Part shown: positions 1-14,125 of the stretch, piece after piece
Numbering within the stretch: the stretch's first letter is position 1
Layout: each line of letters opens with the position of its first letter
Assembly (NCBI GenBank): GCA_028753945.1
Contig: JAPNXP010000001.1
Location: forward strand, 17,040,501-17,104,500
Reading direction: 5' to 3'
DNA: 64,000 bases
Origin: Hexactinellida sp. DTS-2022
Taxonomy: Eukaryota; Porifera; Hexactinellida
Position numbers and translations under genes: made by a program
Notes under the pieces: model-generated
Database searches by the model: none
What the model was told of the DNA's origin: nothing
What the model saw: the letters and a program-made list of their open reading frames with translations, nothing else

Positions 1-291
1 TTCCATTTGTACAGGGATTTTTAATTTATTAATTATGAGTCAAATAAATTATTGCCTAAATGTCTACAGTGATGATAGTATATTCTGCCATGCTTTCTGC
101 ATTGACCTGTCATGGAAATTTTGGTCCCCTTGGAAAATTGGTCCGGGGGGACCAAAATTTTAATGAAAATTTGGTCCTTTTGTGAAATATTGCTCCCTCT
201 GAGGTTTGTGTTATTTAGCTACCGTATTTACTAGAATAGGAGCCTAGGCGATTTTTCGCGATATTGGGAGCAAAAATTATTATGAATAAGC

Positions 292-432
292 CTGTCACTG
301 GAAAATTGGGCCCCGAAAAATTGATCCGGGACCAAAATTCCATGGAATATTGGAATATCAGGCTAGGACCATTTTCCATGGAATTTCGGTCCCCCGGACC
401 AATTTTTTCGGGGACCAATTTTCTAGTGACAG
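292..432. mobile_element. Short inverted-repeat element (MITE-like)
   Basis: The two ends are long inverted repeats: ctgtcactggaaaattgg at the left pairs with ccaattttctagtgacag at the right. Further inside, blocks around ccatggaat also pair, so nearly the whole 141 bp folds into a hairpin. No clear target-site duplication is visible. Related ggaaaattgg / ggaccaaaatt pieces lie at about 115-195, suggesting an older, decayed relative beside it. Confidence 0.6.
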
Positions 433-550
433 ACCACATAAAAGCACAACTTCGTTTATATATTTATTCAAGCGTACAGGGATTCCCTATACAGTATATA
501 ATTCAATGCTTTCTCCTTTTCAAAGTGATGATATTGATATGTCTATAGTA

Positions 551-665
551 ATTCCCTGTATAGCAATTTCCTGGACGAGCGAGCGCAGCGAGAGATAAAA
601 TTTTTGGGAGGTGTACAGGGATTTTGTCCATTGTACAGGGGATATTGGAGCCCAGTACAGGGATA
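551..665 (+). repeat. Dispersed repeat, tacagggat family, copy 1
   Basis: About 115 bp with the motif order ccctgta, a gagcgagcgcagcgag block, gtacagggatttt, tacagggg, and tacagggat. The same order recurs at 9257-9366 and, inverted, at 10837-10942. The gcgagc-rich block can form a small hairpin. I cannot assign it to a transposon class; a MITE or SINE-like repeat is possible. Confidence 0.6.
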
Positions 666-2056
666 TGTAATGATATAAATAAATGACAGAGAACAATAAA
701 AGTGCAATGCCCTTTGAAAAAAGAATTCATATTGAAAAACCAAGGAAAAAATATGATATGATATGATAGATGTGATATCACTAATAAACATACCTTGAGT
801 AGGTTAACAAAGTTTCAAAGAAAAATTCAATAAAAATGAAGAATTCACAAATTCACAATTGAATAATTATCATGTTTGATGTGCCTACAAATAATTTATA
901 TAAATTATTGCTTAGAGGTTTTACTTTGATATAAACTGTAACCATAATAACATACTTCAGTATAGGGTCATTAACAGAACACCTATAAATGTTTATATGA
1001 TTACGCTTAGTGTTTGGATCGGATTGAAGTAAGATTGAAGTTCAGTCCACTTGTTGCTGAAATACTTCACAATTACCAATTTGCGTGCTTATAAAGTGAT
1101 TGTAATAGCATAAATACCTAAAAGTAAATGTTAAAAATCTGAAATTTTATTGATCATGTTAGCATATTGACTTGTTTGAGTCCGCATCATTAATGTAAAT
1201 GTTCTCTTGTATTTTCAGATTTTCTTTCGTAGAGGGTGCTTATGTGCGATTAAGTAAATTTTACGCTTCTCAAAATATGACACTGACGTCATAACGTGGC
1301 TAGAGTGAGAAATTTTAATTGGAAACCTATATGCCAAAATTCAAATTTGGATCCGTTAGGAACATACAAACGAATATACCTATGTATACGTATGTATATA
1401 CACAAATTTTTGTGTTCTAATACTAGGTGGGTTTAGACTATATTTAGGTGCAGGGCAGGCCAGTAGGGGATGGGGCTTCATCATTGGTTATCCTTTTGGG
1501 ACATTTCCATCATGAGTCATGACTACTAGAAAATACTACTCTGTAAAGTAGTATTTTATAACTGAGAACGGACGGATATGGTCCTAAGTGGTCGAAGGTT
1601 ACCCTCCCCTCTTTATCATTATATGTATGTATAATTGCGTATTTCTATGCTAATGACTAGTGAAAGCTTATCTAAGTATGCATGTCAAATCGAATGCAAC
1701 CATTAAATATCTATTCGACCAATTCTCACATCTCCACTGTAGCATATGGAGGCTTTATAAGCTTCAATCAGATGATCTAACAAGAATAATGCTCTTATTC
1801 TTATGTGTTGTAACATTGATTACACAGGAATTTATTTTCTTATAAATTGTCACATATCTTAAGTTATTTAGCATTAAGTATTCTCGAATGTTAATCAAGA
1901 CCCTACTTAAAAGAAGTTTATTTTGGGTAGGCGATTATTCAAGGGGAGGAAATACCTACATATTACTTGTATACATTGCTCAATAAATTTGATATTTATG
2001 GAATTAACGTGAATTATTCATACAATGTTATTTTTAGCAAGACAAAAGCTGAATTA

Positions 2057-2890
2057 CTTGTACTACTGTATTTCTCAGTCAATTATCCGATTGGGTCAAC
2101 CAATCATCCGACTCGGTCAACCAATTATCCGACTCATCCAATGAATATGAATACAGTTGTTTTTCATTTTGGTATACGGTTGGTGTATTTATATAAGCAG
2201 GTAAATATGAGGCACAAACAAATAATTTGCTTAATAACTTTCAAGATACAAACTTTGATAAAAACAAAAATGGACACAACATTGGGAACCTCAGAATCTG
2301 TGGAAGTAACAGTGTAGCAGGCGTGACCTACAAGCAAATGTCCCAACTATTTGGTGTAAAAGTAGATACTGCATATAGGATTTGTAGTTTGAGAAAGTAT
2401 CAAGTGAAGAATAGAGGTGGCTCTAGAGGAAAGAAATTAACCTTTAACAGCGTTAAAGCTCACGTAAAACGAGCTCTCAGTCAACATGGACCATGTACAC
2501 CTCCAGATGGGACTACATTTGTATCAGCAAGATGGCAATTGCTATTGAATAATTGTCCAGGAGCTTTACAAAGTATTACATAAGCTGCCACACTCAATGC
2601 ATTTACCATGTATTAACTGTTACAGCAGCTAAAGCGACTAGACTCGAAGATCTATAGTACCTAATATACTAATCTCTATCAACACTATTACCATTATATA
2701 TCATTTATGTCTTATTACTATCATTATCAATATCGTTAGCATCCTTAGAATGGATTCGGATGATTGGTTGACCGAGTCGGATGATTGGTTGACCGAGCCG
2801 GATAATTGGTTGACCGAATCGGATGATTGGTTGACCGAATCGGATGATTGGTTGACCCAATCGGATAATTGACTGAGAAATACAGTAGTA
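2057..2890. mobile_element. Inverted-repeat DNA element with subterminal tandem repeats
   Basis: The outer ends are inverted copies: the left starts near tactactgtatttctcagtc (2061) and the right ends with its complement at 2890. Inside each end are tandem units of about 21-22 bp built on tcggatgattggttgacc, about three at the left and six at the right. An open frame with a possible helix-turn-helix lies between. Flanking duplications could not be defined. The design, inverted ends with arrayed binding-site-like repeats around a small ORF, suggests a cut-and-paste transposon remnant of unknown superfamily. Confidence 0.65.
2227..2583 (+). CDS. Small ORF inside the inverted-repeat element, possible DNA-binding fragment
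   Basis: This 118-codon frame fills the centre of the element at 2057-2890. Its middle, from GVTYKQMSQLFGVKVDTAYR onward, reads like a helix-turn-helix (roughly residues 33-52), followed by a basic stretch with KNRGGSRGKK. That is the layout of an N-terminal transposase DNA-binding domain. No catalytic DDE/DDD region is visible before the stop, and the first 25 residues look non-coding, so the true start is uncertain. It is either a truncated transposase, a DNA-binding-only product, or chance. I do not recognise the family. Confidence 0.35.
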   Translation: MLNNFQDTNFDKNKNGHNIGNLRICGSNSVAGVTYKQMSQLFGVKVDTAYRICSLRKYQVKNRGGSRGKKLTFNSVKAHVKRALSQHGPCTPPDGTTFVSARWQLLLNNCPGALQSIT

Positions 2891-2899
2891 TAATTGAAA

Positions 2900-3817
2900 A
2901 ACTTTTACATTAGACTCCGCTTGTTGCTTAATAGAGTCAACGATTAATTTGTTTACTCCACATAATTGGGTCAAACTATCTCCCCGACGTATAATTATAT
3001 ACGACAATGCTTGTAATTTACATAACACATGTATAATCAGGTTAGAACCTAAATCAAAATAATAAGCTCTCTCTCACAGATGAGAAAACTTTCTCTAAAA
3101 CATTTAGGCATAAGTGAGGGGTTTTTTAGTTGGAAGTCCAATTCTTTTAACAATAGTATATTTATGCAGTAGAACTAGTCAGTCGTACTTTTTGCTTTCC
3201 CTTGGTGGTACGTTATTACCAAATTTTACTGTATAAATCAATTGTTATTTTTAGAGATCCTCAACTTTTAAAAGATACTACATTCTTGGTTGACCGCTTT
3301 ACTAGAAGAATCATTCTGCAACCCATCTTATTCTTTGAAATCTGTCAAAAGTGACGATTTCAAGAGAAATAATTATCAAGTTTGCGAGCAATGTTCTCTA
3401 CGCTCAGAAGAATATCCGCTCAAGTATCTTTTATGCGGATTTAAAACGTATTTTACAATGTACGGTATTTATTGTTGAATAAACAAGAATTAGAAAAATT
3501 ATAGTAAATTGTATTCAGTTCACTAAATTACTAAATAAATAACTTGATCACATGTTTACTCTTATAATCTTTGTAATTTGTCATTTTCTGCATCTAAAGT
3601 TCTAAACCAGAGTACCTTTTGACTAGTATTCTTGAGACCAATACATAAATCCAATATATCACTATATATCCAGTATATTACTAAACTACAGTCAAACTTG
3701 CTTATAATTACCTCTACTTGATATTTTACTATAGTCAAGGTATAAATTATGTAAGGAAATAAATATCGATAATCATGCAACTTGTTAACTCATCTTGTGA
3801 AAATCTTATTTATTAAA
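2900..3817. other. Gene-free AT-rich stretch
   Basis: A degenerate pogo-like fragment (gactccgcttgttgcttaatagagtca, at about 2912-2940) lies at the left edge. The rest, up to the decarboxylase, is AT-rich. A 62-codon frame at 3290-3478 begins with TTG and shows no domain. I see no gene here. Confidence 0.5.
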
Positions 3818-5056
3818 CTATGGTGCACGATTGAATTTGAGCTTCATCTGTTTAACGTATTGAGATAAATCTGCGAAGAATGAGTCCACAACATACTCAG
3901 TAGCATGAGGCATTACTATGATAAGTGATATATTACCAAGCTTTTCATCAGTGCATGTAGGTAGAACATACTTATTCCTAATCTCCTGTGGGGGTGTAGG
4001 GAAACATACTATAATAGAAACTGGATTGATCAGTGTATCTACTCCAAATTCTGTGAATCTCTTCACTATCAGTATAAGCATCTCCTGACATATGTCGTAT
4101 TCTCTCTGCCAATCAAATTGAAGAAGTTGAATCTTCCAACTGATTGCAGGGAAACCATTCCTACAACCGGTAATACCAGGTTCTTTCATTTTGGTAAATT
4201 CAAAATACTCTCAAAAATATGTATTTCTACCTTCCAGATAATACGCAAACAAGCTGCATACATTAGCCCCGTACCACTTATGCCCACTGATAGCTAATGA
4301 GTCTATCTCCCTTCCCAACTGAAACGGGTAGTGCCCTTTGTCCAGGTGCCAGAAACCGCCATTCAGTGCAGCATCCGCGTGAATGAATATATTATCTCTA
4401 CTCACTCCCATCTCCAGCAGGACCTTGAGGATACTGAGGATGTCGTCGGACGCTCCTTTCATTGAAGTGCCTAGCGTAGCTATAACAACCACGGGTGTGT
4501 CTGGGGAGTAGAATGGTTCTAGAATGTTCGGTATCTGAGTGTGGTCCATCTGTCCACAAGCAGTTGTAGGAGACTTAACACAGGCAATGAACGAATGCTC
4601 ACACAAATCTAGGAACTTTATAATGGAGAAATGGGTCTCAGTTGAGAAGAGAAGAATTGGTTTCTTAGGCTTGAATCGCTTTAAAGCAACCTTTATCGCA
4701 ACAAAATTACTCTCACTTCCTCCACTAGCTATATAGCCCCACGTATTATCTTGTGTACCTCCCCAGGGAGCTATCAATTCTTCTAATAATGATTTTTCTT
4801 CTTCCATACAATGTGTAGTCCATGCAGCTTTGTATTTAAATGCATTTCCATAATTAAGAAGGAATGGCATCGAATTATCTAGTTTACTCTTGGCGTATCC
4901 GAGTATGTCATTCCCCTTTCGATTCATTGGATAACCAATCACAAACTGTGAATCACTTTTCTCGTATTCATTTTTCAGTCTTTCGATGTATTTGTCCAAA
5001 TCTCCGCTCATATCGATCTTAATCTTAGCCCTCTGGTTACTCATTATATATACCAT
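3818..5056 (-). CDS. PLP-dependent decarboxylase (histidine/serine decarboxylase type) with one in-frame TGA
   Basis: A group II pyridoxal-phosphate decarboxylase of the bacterial histidine decarboxylase / plant serine decarboxylase type, which removes CO2 from an amino acid to give an amine. Residues 1-281 contain the SGGSESN cofactor loop (111-117), a PLP-stacking histidine candidate H142, the HADAA block (226-230, with the pyridine-binding Asp) and the SGHK Schiff-base lysine K260. Codon 282 is TGA, at 4211-4213. The same frame then runs on for 130 codons with the conserved GCRNG block and a plausible C-terminal domain, ending at 3818. The total of about 412 positions suits the family. A GT-AG pair bracketing the TGA would make a 63-nt, frame-preserving intron (about 4166-4228), so a nonsense mutation, recoding or a tiny intron are all possible. 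Apart from that there are no introns. It lies downstream of CSE1L on the same strand. The exact substrate cannot be read from sequence. Confidence 0.8.
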
Positions 5057-5640
5057 TCCTCAGATAGCTCAATTTAACGGTTATCCTTGAACAAATTCAT
5101 CAAAAGTGAACCATCTGAAGTATTGAAATCCCAGTTCTAAGTAGAGATTTACTACTGCTTCGTAATTGGTAAAATATTTTCCCAAGTTCACACAATGATC
5201 TGATGAATCACGTTAGTGCAGTTACAGAGTTCGCATAATAATATTGCCAAGGAACAGAACAACTGCTAACGGCTTAAACCAGCAATTTTGTAGTATTGTT
5301 GTGAACAATGTAATTTGCCTTCTCTCATTAGAATTTGCAACTCATAACTATATAATTTATAAGAAATGTAACCTCAATATATTAAAGGACTTATAAAATC
5401 TTGTGATTTGGTACAAGCTGATCTTTTAATAGCAAGAGAATGGTAGTCAGCATCATACAAATACAGCAATTCTACCAACCCTGACCATTAATTTATATTC
5501 GATCATCATATTCATTTTCAATTCTTTTAGAAACGCGACCTATTTCTCATTTTTCAAATTCTTCGCGTCCAACCCCTGAGAATAGCAATCATATCTAGAA
5601 CTAATTATAAAAGTAGCATTCATCATAGGTGCATAGAATA
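5057..5640. other. Upstream region of the decarboxylase gene
   Basis: AT-rich DNA with no gene visible, between the decarboxylase start and the first Helitron-like copy. Any promoter of the decarboxylase should lie here. I see no clear core-promoter motif. Confidence 0.4.
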
Positions 5641-6202
5641 TCTATATAATTAAAACTCGATTGTTGTAGTATGTTTGTTTGTTTGTCCGGATTGCATTAA
5701 AGTGATGGAGGAATAGAAACCGCATTTAAAATTCAGATATTAACTAATTTCCAAATATTATAATAGGTAAACGAGTATGATGAACACGAATTTCGCATTT
5801 CTAAATTTCTAAAATGATATTTGTTGTTGTTGTTTACACAAATAGGTAAACAAATTAATTAAAATTCAAAATCAATATAGAAGTAAGCTTTCAGCGGGTA
5901 TTATAGGTAAACAAGTATGCTGAACACGAATTTCGCATTCACTAATTTCTAATATAAATATTTATTGTTGTTGTTAAAAAATAGGAAACAAATTATTCAA
6001 AAATCTAAATGAACCAGAAGCCAGTTTCCATCGGGCATTATAGGAAATAAGTTATAAGTAGTAAGTGGAAAGGGATGTATATAACACTGACAATTTTTTA
6101 CTAACTAATCAATGGTTTAGTGAATAGTAAGGCTGCATAGCGGCCGTAAATTGAGGTGCGTAGTCCCGATCCGTCGCAAAGCGATCGAAATCGAAGGGCT
6201 CG
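5641..6202 (+). mobile_element. Non-autonomous Helitron-like element, copy H1
   Basis: It begins with TCTATATAATTAAAACTCG, has the family's internal ttgtccggattg and gaatagaaaccgcattta blocks, and carries two diverged internal repeat units (ggtaaac, ttgttgttgt, caaaatcaa). It ends with a short hairpin, gtcgcaaagcgat, followed by gaagggCTCG and a T. The flanks are A at the left and T at the right, as expected of Helitron insertion. The end is CTCG rather than the canonical CTRR. It is older than H2, judging by the mismatches. Confidence 0.7.
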
Positions 6203-6838
6203 TACTACTTATAACTAAATGATGCTAATTATATTTCACTAATCTCCCAAACTAAGTGTGCATGTCAATATTTTGCCATCTAGCGACTGTTTAGCGGAGC
6301 ATAGTACGTGTATATGTACATAAATTTTGAAATATTATATACGTTATGAACTTATGATAAGTTATTAATTAATTAATTATTTAATAAGTGATATAATATT
6401 ATCACATAATTGGCTAGTACGTTTAATTCTTTTGATATTTCTCGAGATGTTTAAAAGATAATGAGCTCATGTAAGTTTATATAATTATCACAAATCTATT
6501 CCGAATCATGGAATTATAACTAGAATTATACTTGTATGTTTACTCCTGCTGTTTATCTACTGAGCATTCCGACCGTATGTTACTGAGTTACAATTTGTGC
6601 CACATGACAGGATAATATAAACACCTAAATTAATTCTTCATAAAATGTACTTCAAACACATATAGTTGTGACAAAGAATTTACGTATTTAATCGCCTCTT
6701 TTAACAAATTCAATTCAATTCAAAATACAAACTATACTTATCTCGATACAACAAGAATCTACTGGAGTACTATAATAAGCTAATTAGCACTAACATACTC
6801 ATACACACTATCTACCAGTCTAAGAGTTACACCATGCA
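6203..6838. other. 3' flank of CSE1L
   Basis: AT-rich DNA immediately beyond the CSE1L stop codon (minus strand). It should contain the 3' UTR and polyadenylation site, but I cannot point to one signal with confidence. Confidence 0.4.
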
Positions 6839-7157
6839 TTAACAATTCGCCCCCTGCATGTACCCCTGCAGTCTCCGCTTGCTATCCTCGTCCCAGTCGG
6901 CTCCTCCCAGCAGCTTGTTGCTAGCCTCAGGAGAGGACTGCATTAGGGACTGGAGACTCAAGGCTACGTGCGCTCTCAGGTCAGGAGCTATGGATAGCAA
7001 GGGGTCAGAGAGCTGCCGCTCTGCGTGCACCAGTCTGGAGTAGGCGGCTTGATAGCCCACCTCCTCTAGGGTCTCCTGACTGCTGCTGATGTCTGGGAGT
7101 CTGGAGATAGCTTTCTCTATCAGCTGAATAAGCGCCTGCAGCAGGGGACACCATAAC
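6839..7157 (-). CDS. CSE1L: CSE1L (exportin-2 / CAS), last exon
   Basis: This exon encodes the C-terminal 105 residues and stop of CSE1L, the karyopherin that returns importin-alpha to the cytoplasm with RanGTP. The exon starts right after ctctag, and its first base completes a lysine codon begun in the preceding exon. The junction therefore reads K-LWCPLLQAL, as in animal CSE1L. The end, RRLQGYMQGANC, matches the family's LQGYLQA C-terminus. Between them the block GYQAAYSRL is also conserved. The length is close to normal. The next exon upstream is 12.4 kb away at 19573-20018, and that intron contains the MARK gene on the other strand. Confidence 0.9.
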
Positions 7158-7181
7158 CTAGAGTTGTACAAGCAATTATCT

Positions 7182-7350
7182 AGGAGCGCGAGAAGCTCCT
7201 TTTGGAGTATGATTTTGGAAATTTTTAATTTAGGAGCGCGAAAATTTTGAATCCTTTCCTATACCGTAGCATTAATTTGAGATTTAGGCGTATGAAAATT
7301 GGATCAGACCAGGATTAGGAGCGTATTTACAAATGGCTGTATAATACACT
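7182..7350. repeat. Dispersed repeat, ggatcagacca family, copy 1
   Basis: The motif run taggagcgcgaaaattt, cctatacc, attaattt, ggatcagaccagg and gtatttacaaat recurs at 20229-20348 and in part at 31423-31500. The class is unknown. It lies close to the CSE1L intron acceptor. Confidence 0.6.
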
Positions 7351-7567
7351 GGAGTTGTAGCGGATAACTATTTAATTACATAATTATTGATACGATTTGC
7401 TTATAAGTAAACTTTAAAGTCCGCTGCTAATACATCAATCGAGCACGATTTCTAATATCCATTGTCTACTAATACATAAAAAGCAGTCCAGCACAAACTA
7501 CTCACTTATCAGTATTTATTATACAGTATTATCCATTGTGTATAATTACAGATTTACTGCTACTTAC

Positions 7568-7760
7568 TGAATGAATGAATGAATGAATGAAGACTTTATT
7601 TTTGGAGGAATGCCCATTCACAATACGTGATCTTCTATGGGGTCCTCACAAAACTAAACACAATAATACACAAATACAGCAAGCAAAAATATAAAAACAC
7701 GAACAAATAAACAAAACAGTCAAAGAAAATTATAAGTTACAGATTCAGAAATAAGTGAGG
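7568..7760 (-). mobile_element. 3' end of a non-LTR retrotransposon (CR1/L2-like)
   Basis: Read on the minus strand, the sequence ends ...ggaccccatagaaga ... gggcattcctccaaaaataaagtcttcattcattcattc. A short A/T-rich 3' UTR, a near-terminal AATAAAG and a tetranucleotide tail (attc)n are typical of CR1/L2-clade LINE 3' ends. No reverse transcriptase is recognisable upstream, so it is a 5'-truncated copy or tail-only relic. The upstream limit is approximate. Confidence 0.55.
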
Positions 7761-8961
7761 TAATGTAGTGAGGTAAATTTAGGTTTAAAGTGATAAAGTT
7801 TGAGTAAAAAGTAAATAAAAGCTTTTTGAATGTCGTAACTGAGGTGGCTCGTTTGACTGAGATAGGTAGATAATTGAAAGCTTAACAGCGTCGTAACAAA
7901 TGAGCTTTTGAATAAAGATAAATTTGGTTTAGGGAGGAGCTTTTGCGCAAGTATAGCCTAATGACTTTGTATATTTATACTCCGTGTTATATATTAGCAA
8001 GAGATAACGTATACACTAATACTGTACGAGCATGGAGAACTGGACCATGTAGACTAAGTATAAAATATATATTTAATTGCATCCATAATTACTTCCAAAT
8101 TCGGATAAATTATAGTTTTATTAATGAAATAACAAATTTAGAAATTCATTCAGATACTTTTTATTGGGAATGTAAGCATCTGGAACCAATTAAAACTTTA
8201 TATAGAGCTTGTTATAAATCATTTGTTGGTTTATTAAAAAGTTGCACTAAACATTGAATGCTCAATGTCTGCATTAATACAGTTTGGCAGTACGTACTTC
8301 TTACTCCTTTCTTTTCGGAATACAAATCGCTAAAAATAGGAATCCTGGCAGGAAAATACTTCAAACAAACCTATTGTATTTAAGTAAATGAGATAGTGCG
8401 GGTGAATGAATCTCTGTACAGTAAAGTGAGATTACTATCAAAGGTATTCCCAAACGCTACAATTAAGGAGTTATAAGAAAGGATTTTACATAAATGTTAG
8501 CGGATACAACTGAATTGAATTGAAATCCTCTTAATCACAACTTAAATGGTTTTAATTTCTTAAGACTTCTATACAGGTGCCTGTTACCTGTAATCTCTCT
8601 TATACATATTAGCATATGGCCTAATACTAAAATAATGTAATTGAGTTGTGTCACATAAATGAACAGAAATGCTCTTTTCAAGTTATATTAAGTGCAACAC
8701 TGGAAATTATAGCATTGGTGTGAAGATATCTACAGATTCGTTATATCAATGAAGTTTTGTAGATGGAGCTACTATATGTATTTCGCACTATTTTGGTAGT
8801 TAAATTGTGAAGAATGGAAGTTTTCTTGGATTTTTATATTGCATTTATATTTATAGTAAAGCAGTTAGCAAGGTTCAACTATAAAGCCAACTCATCACAT
8901 ACGTATTTATTTTCATAATAAGCAGACGAAAAATTGTTCACAATGAGCGGACTTGATAGTA

Positions 8962-9056
8962 CAGTAAACTCCGCTTAATAGAGCCACCGGTTAGTTCTCT
9001 GCTTAATTTGGTTAAATATCCTCAGGCAAAGTGAACAAAGTAAGCGCAGTCGACTG
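8962..9056. mobile_element. pogo/Tigger-like MITE
   Basis: The ends are cagtaaactccgcttaat and gcagtcgactg, flanked by TA on both sides. It belongs to the same family as the copies at 16594, 18757 and 60175. At 95 bp it has no coding capacity. Confidence 0.65.
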
Positions 9057-9256
9057 TATACACAAATTTTAATTTATGAGTTATTTCTCACTACATACTG
9101 AGCCCGTGAATTAATGTTAGCGTTGATACACTTTACTATAGAATAACATTCAAATCAAATCACAGTTATGTGATTTGATTTCTTGCCATGCAATTGCATT
9201 GACCACATTAAACATGTCTTAGTTAGTGTTTTATAATTCTATGTAGTATAATAACC

Positions 9257-9366
9257 ATACAGGGATTTTCTAGACAAGCGAGCACAGCGATTGAGAAAAA
9301 TCTTTCGGGTGTCCAGGGATTTTGGCCAATATACAGGGGAAAATTGGAGCCCTGTACAGGGATATG
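9257..9366 (+). repeat. Dispersed repeat, tacagggat family, copy 2
   Basis: It has the same motif order as copy 1: atacagggatttt, a gcgagcacagcgat block, tccagggatttt, tacagggg, and gtacagggatat. It lies in the CSE1L intron. Confidence 0.6.
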
Positions 9367-10836
9367 ACTCAAATAAGTTTGCAGGTAAGATCACTAGCGA
9401 GGGGTTGCTGATATAATGTGCTATATTTGACATCCTGAGACAGGAATAGCTAAGTGGATATAGTAAGTAGCATTCTCAATTGAGATAGAGATGTGAATAG
9501 AGTATCAACTTTAATCTGATTAGTATTGATAGTTGGAGGTTGTTTATTTTGTTATTTAATTATATAATATTTCAAATGCATGAAAAAGTTTCAATTATTT
9601 GTACTAGTTAAAAATTTATATTCACGTTTAGTCATGTTACTAAAATTAAATAGATTCATTCAGTTAAGAAATAGAACATACATATACTTAAACGAATCTC
9701 AAGTTGAACGCAATACAAATCCAGTTAAAATATTATATGCATGGTAATTAGATGCAATTAAATTTACATAATATACCTAAATGGATGTAATACGCAAGCA
9801 CATTAATGAAGTAAGATACTGGCTCTCCTATCACAAACATCTCCATTGTATAACTGTATAGAATTAGAAACCATTTTGTAATTATTAAGAATACAATACA
9901 TAATTCCAAACAAAGAGGATTTTGTGCGTACGAACGCATTATATGATTAGCATATGTTAGGTATTAATATTAAGTAAAAGTTATCTACCAATTGATTCAA
10001 TTGGTAACAGTTAACTTACCAGAAAAAAATTATTTAAGTTTAAGGCTGCTAGAAATAATGTACATGTTAGCATATTCCTCTATCATGACCAAACAATTTT
10101 AATGTATTTTAATTATAAATCTATTAATTATCGTAACATTGCAGGATTCCTAGAAAATATAATTGTAAAGATTAGGAATTTATGCTAGCTGGACACCAAC
10201 CACATGCAGAACACATTTATATTTCATAATTTTGTACTGTAAACGTACGTATATGTTGCAGCAAAACGAGTTTCGACTGGAAACGCGAACTGATTATATA
10301 AAGTAAGGTATTATGCTTAAGAGTTTTCATAAAATCATTAATGCATAGTTAGTAGTTAGTTGTTTGAACAAGAATTATCAAGGACTCATACAAATCGACA
10401 ATATAATTATTGTCCTCCCTTAATTAAATACTTGAACGAAAACCAATGCATATAACAATTCATTGAATGCATTTGCATAATTAGAAACGTTATAAAAGCA
10501 AGAGCATTTACTTCCAGTATACCATTAACTAATAGTAATGTTGCTATTCTCATTTGTTAGTCAACCTTAGCTTCTTAATTACTTTAATTAATTGACCAGA
10601 ATTTACATTAATTAATTAAGGAATTATAATAAATTATTCTGTATAATATGAATATTATTTGAATGAGAGTTGGATATTTCGTAACATAGGGAGGGGTGTA
10701 AACTTTTGAGAACAAATATCTTTTTATGTCTAAATACTGGTATAGGTTCTAGAGTAGCTATAAGTGCTTGGCTTAATTCTTTAGAAATAAGTGGTTGTGT
10801 TCAGATTAATAATCATATATGCCAACCTATTTGGGT

Positions 10837-10942
10837 CATATCCCTATACGTGGCTCCAATTTCCCCTGTGCATTTGCCAAAAATCCCTGGACCCCAAATT
10901 TTTCTCGCTCGCTGCGCTCGCTCGACTAGTGAATCCCTGTAA
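10837..10942 (-). repeat. Dispersed repeat, tacagggat family, copy 3
   Basis: This copy is inverted relative to copies 1 and 2: atccctata, cccctg, aatccctgg, a ctcgctcgctgcgctcgctc hairpin block, then aatccctgta. It lies 1 kb upstream of the MARK gene. Confidence 0.6.
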
Positions 10943-11878
10943 GCTTGAATAATATACCAACCAAGTTGTGCATTCAGGTGATTAATGCAGAATGCATGGC
11001 AGATATACTATCATGTTATTTATATTTATTTAGGTTGACATAATCAAATTAGTAATTACTTTATAAAGGGGGAAAAAGATATTCTTACAGTCTATATTAT
11101 ATAGACTCTAAGAATATCTACGCTTTAATAGGAACTGTTAATTTACGCAAAACAAAAATGCTACATTTTGGGGGTGTAGACATTTTTTAGGTATTATTGG
11201 ACTCATCCACACTCAGTAATTTGTAACTAAGAATCCCTGTAACCTGTACAGAACAACCAAATGGTTAAAAACCTGTATTATACATGAATTGAACATTATG
11301 TCTCTTATGTACTCGGATAAGTAATTATCAAAGTTAGTCCTACCATGATGTCTATCTATGTTACACTCCAGTCTGTAATGGGTTGATATCACCATAATTA
11401 TTGCTAATGATACACTATTAATAACGTGCCACTTTCTCTTATTTTCACTAAACTGGTTGAGTAGAGTTCATATAAATGTTATAATAATACAACAAGCAGT
11501 AATGTCTCTTAATTATTGTCTGCCCTCTAACCCTGTTGATAGCCAGTTAACTGAACACAAAATCCACCTCCATACACAATAGATTTATTGCAACACGGAG
11601 CGAGTTGAGTCGAGATATCTCTATCAAGTAATATTGCTTGCATCAGATCTATTACTTCTGCATATCAGGTTCTCTAATCATTTTATGCAATACCAACTTT
11701 CACTATTATCTGTACATACTACATGCATAAATTAGTCAAGTGCACTTCGTGGTGTATAAATCATTGCATGTATGTGTGTCCGTTGGTTTTATAACATGGC
11801 AGGTTTATATCATTCTCTCTCTCGCTCTCTCTCTCGCTAAACCACAATTCTTTGCTAGTAGCCTTATATATGTACTAA

Positions 11879-14125
<2,247 letters not shown>

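Larger units (their letters stand above)
1..2056. other. Gene-free AT-rich stretch with short repeats
   Basis: I see no convincing gene here. The stretch holds the inverted-repeat element at 292-432, one copy of the tacagggat repeat family at about 551-665, and otherwise unstructured AT-rich sequence. The opening bases contain another isolated gtacagggat motif, so a further copy may be cut by the window edge. Short open frames here have no recognisable domain and AT-driven composition. Confidence 0.6.

Noticed and set aside
1660..1845. 61-codon frame and other 60-80-codon frames in the first 4 kb
   Set aside because: Composition is that of AT-rich non-coding DNA, with no domain, no splice context and no conservation visible between repeats.
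7943..8257. 104-codon plus-strand frame
   Set aside because: It begins with a non-ATG codon, is dominated by AT-biased residues (I, N, Y, K) and has no domain or neighbour supporting a gene.
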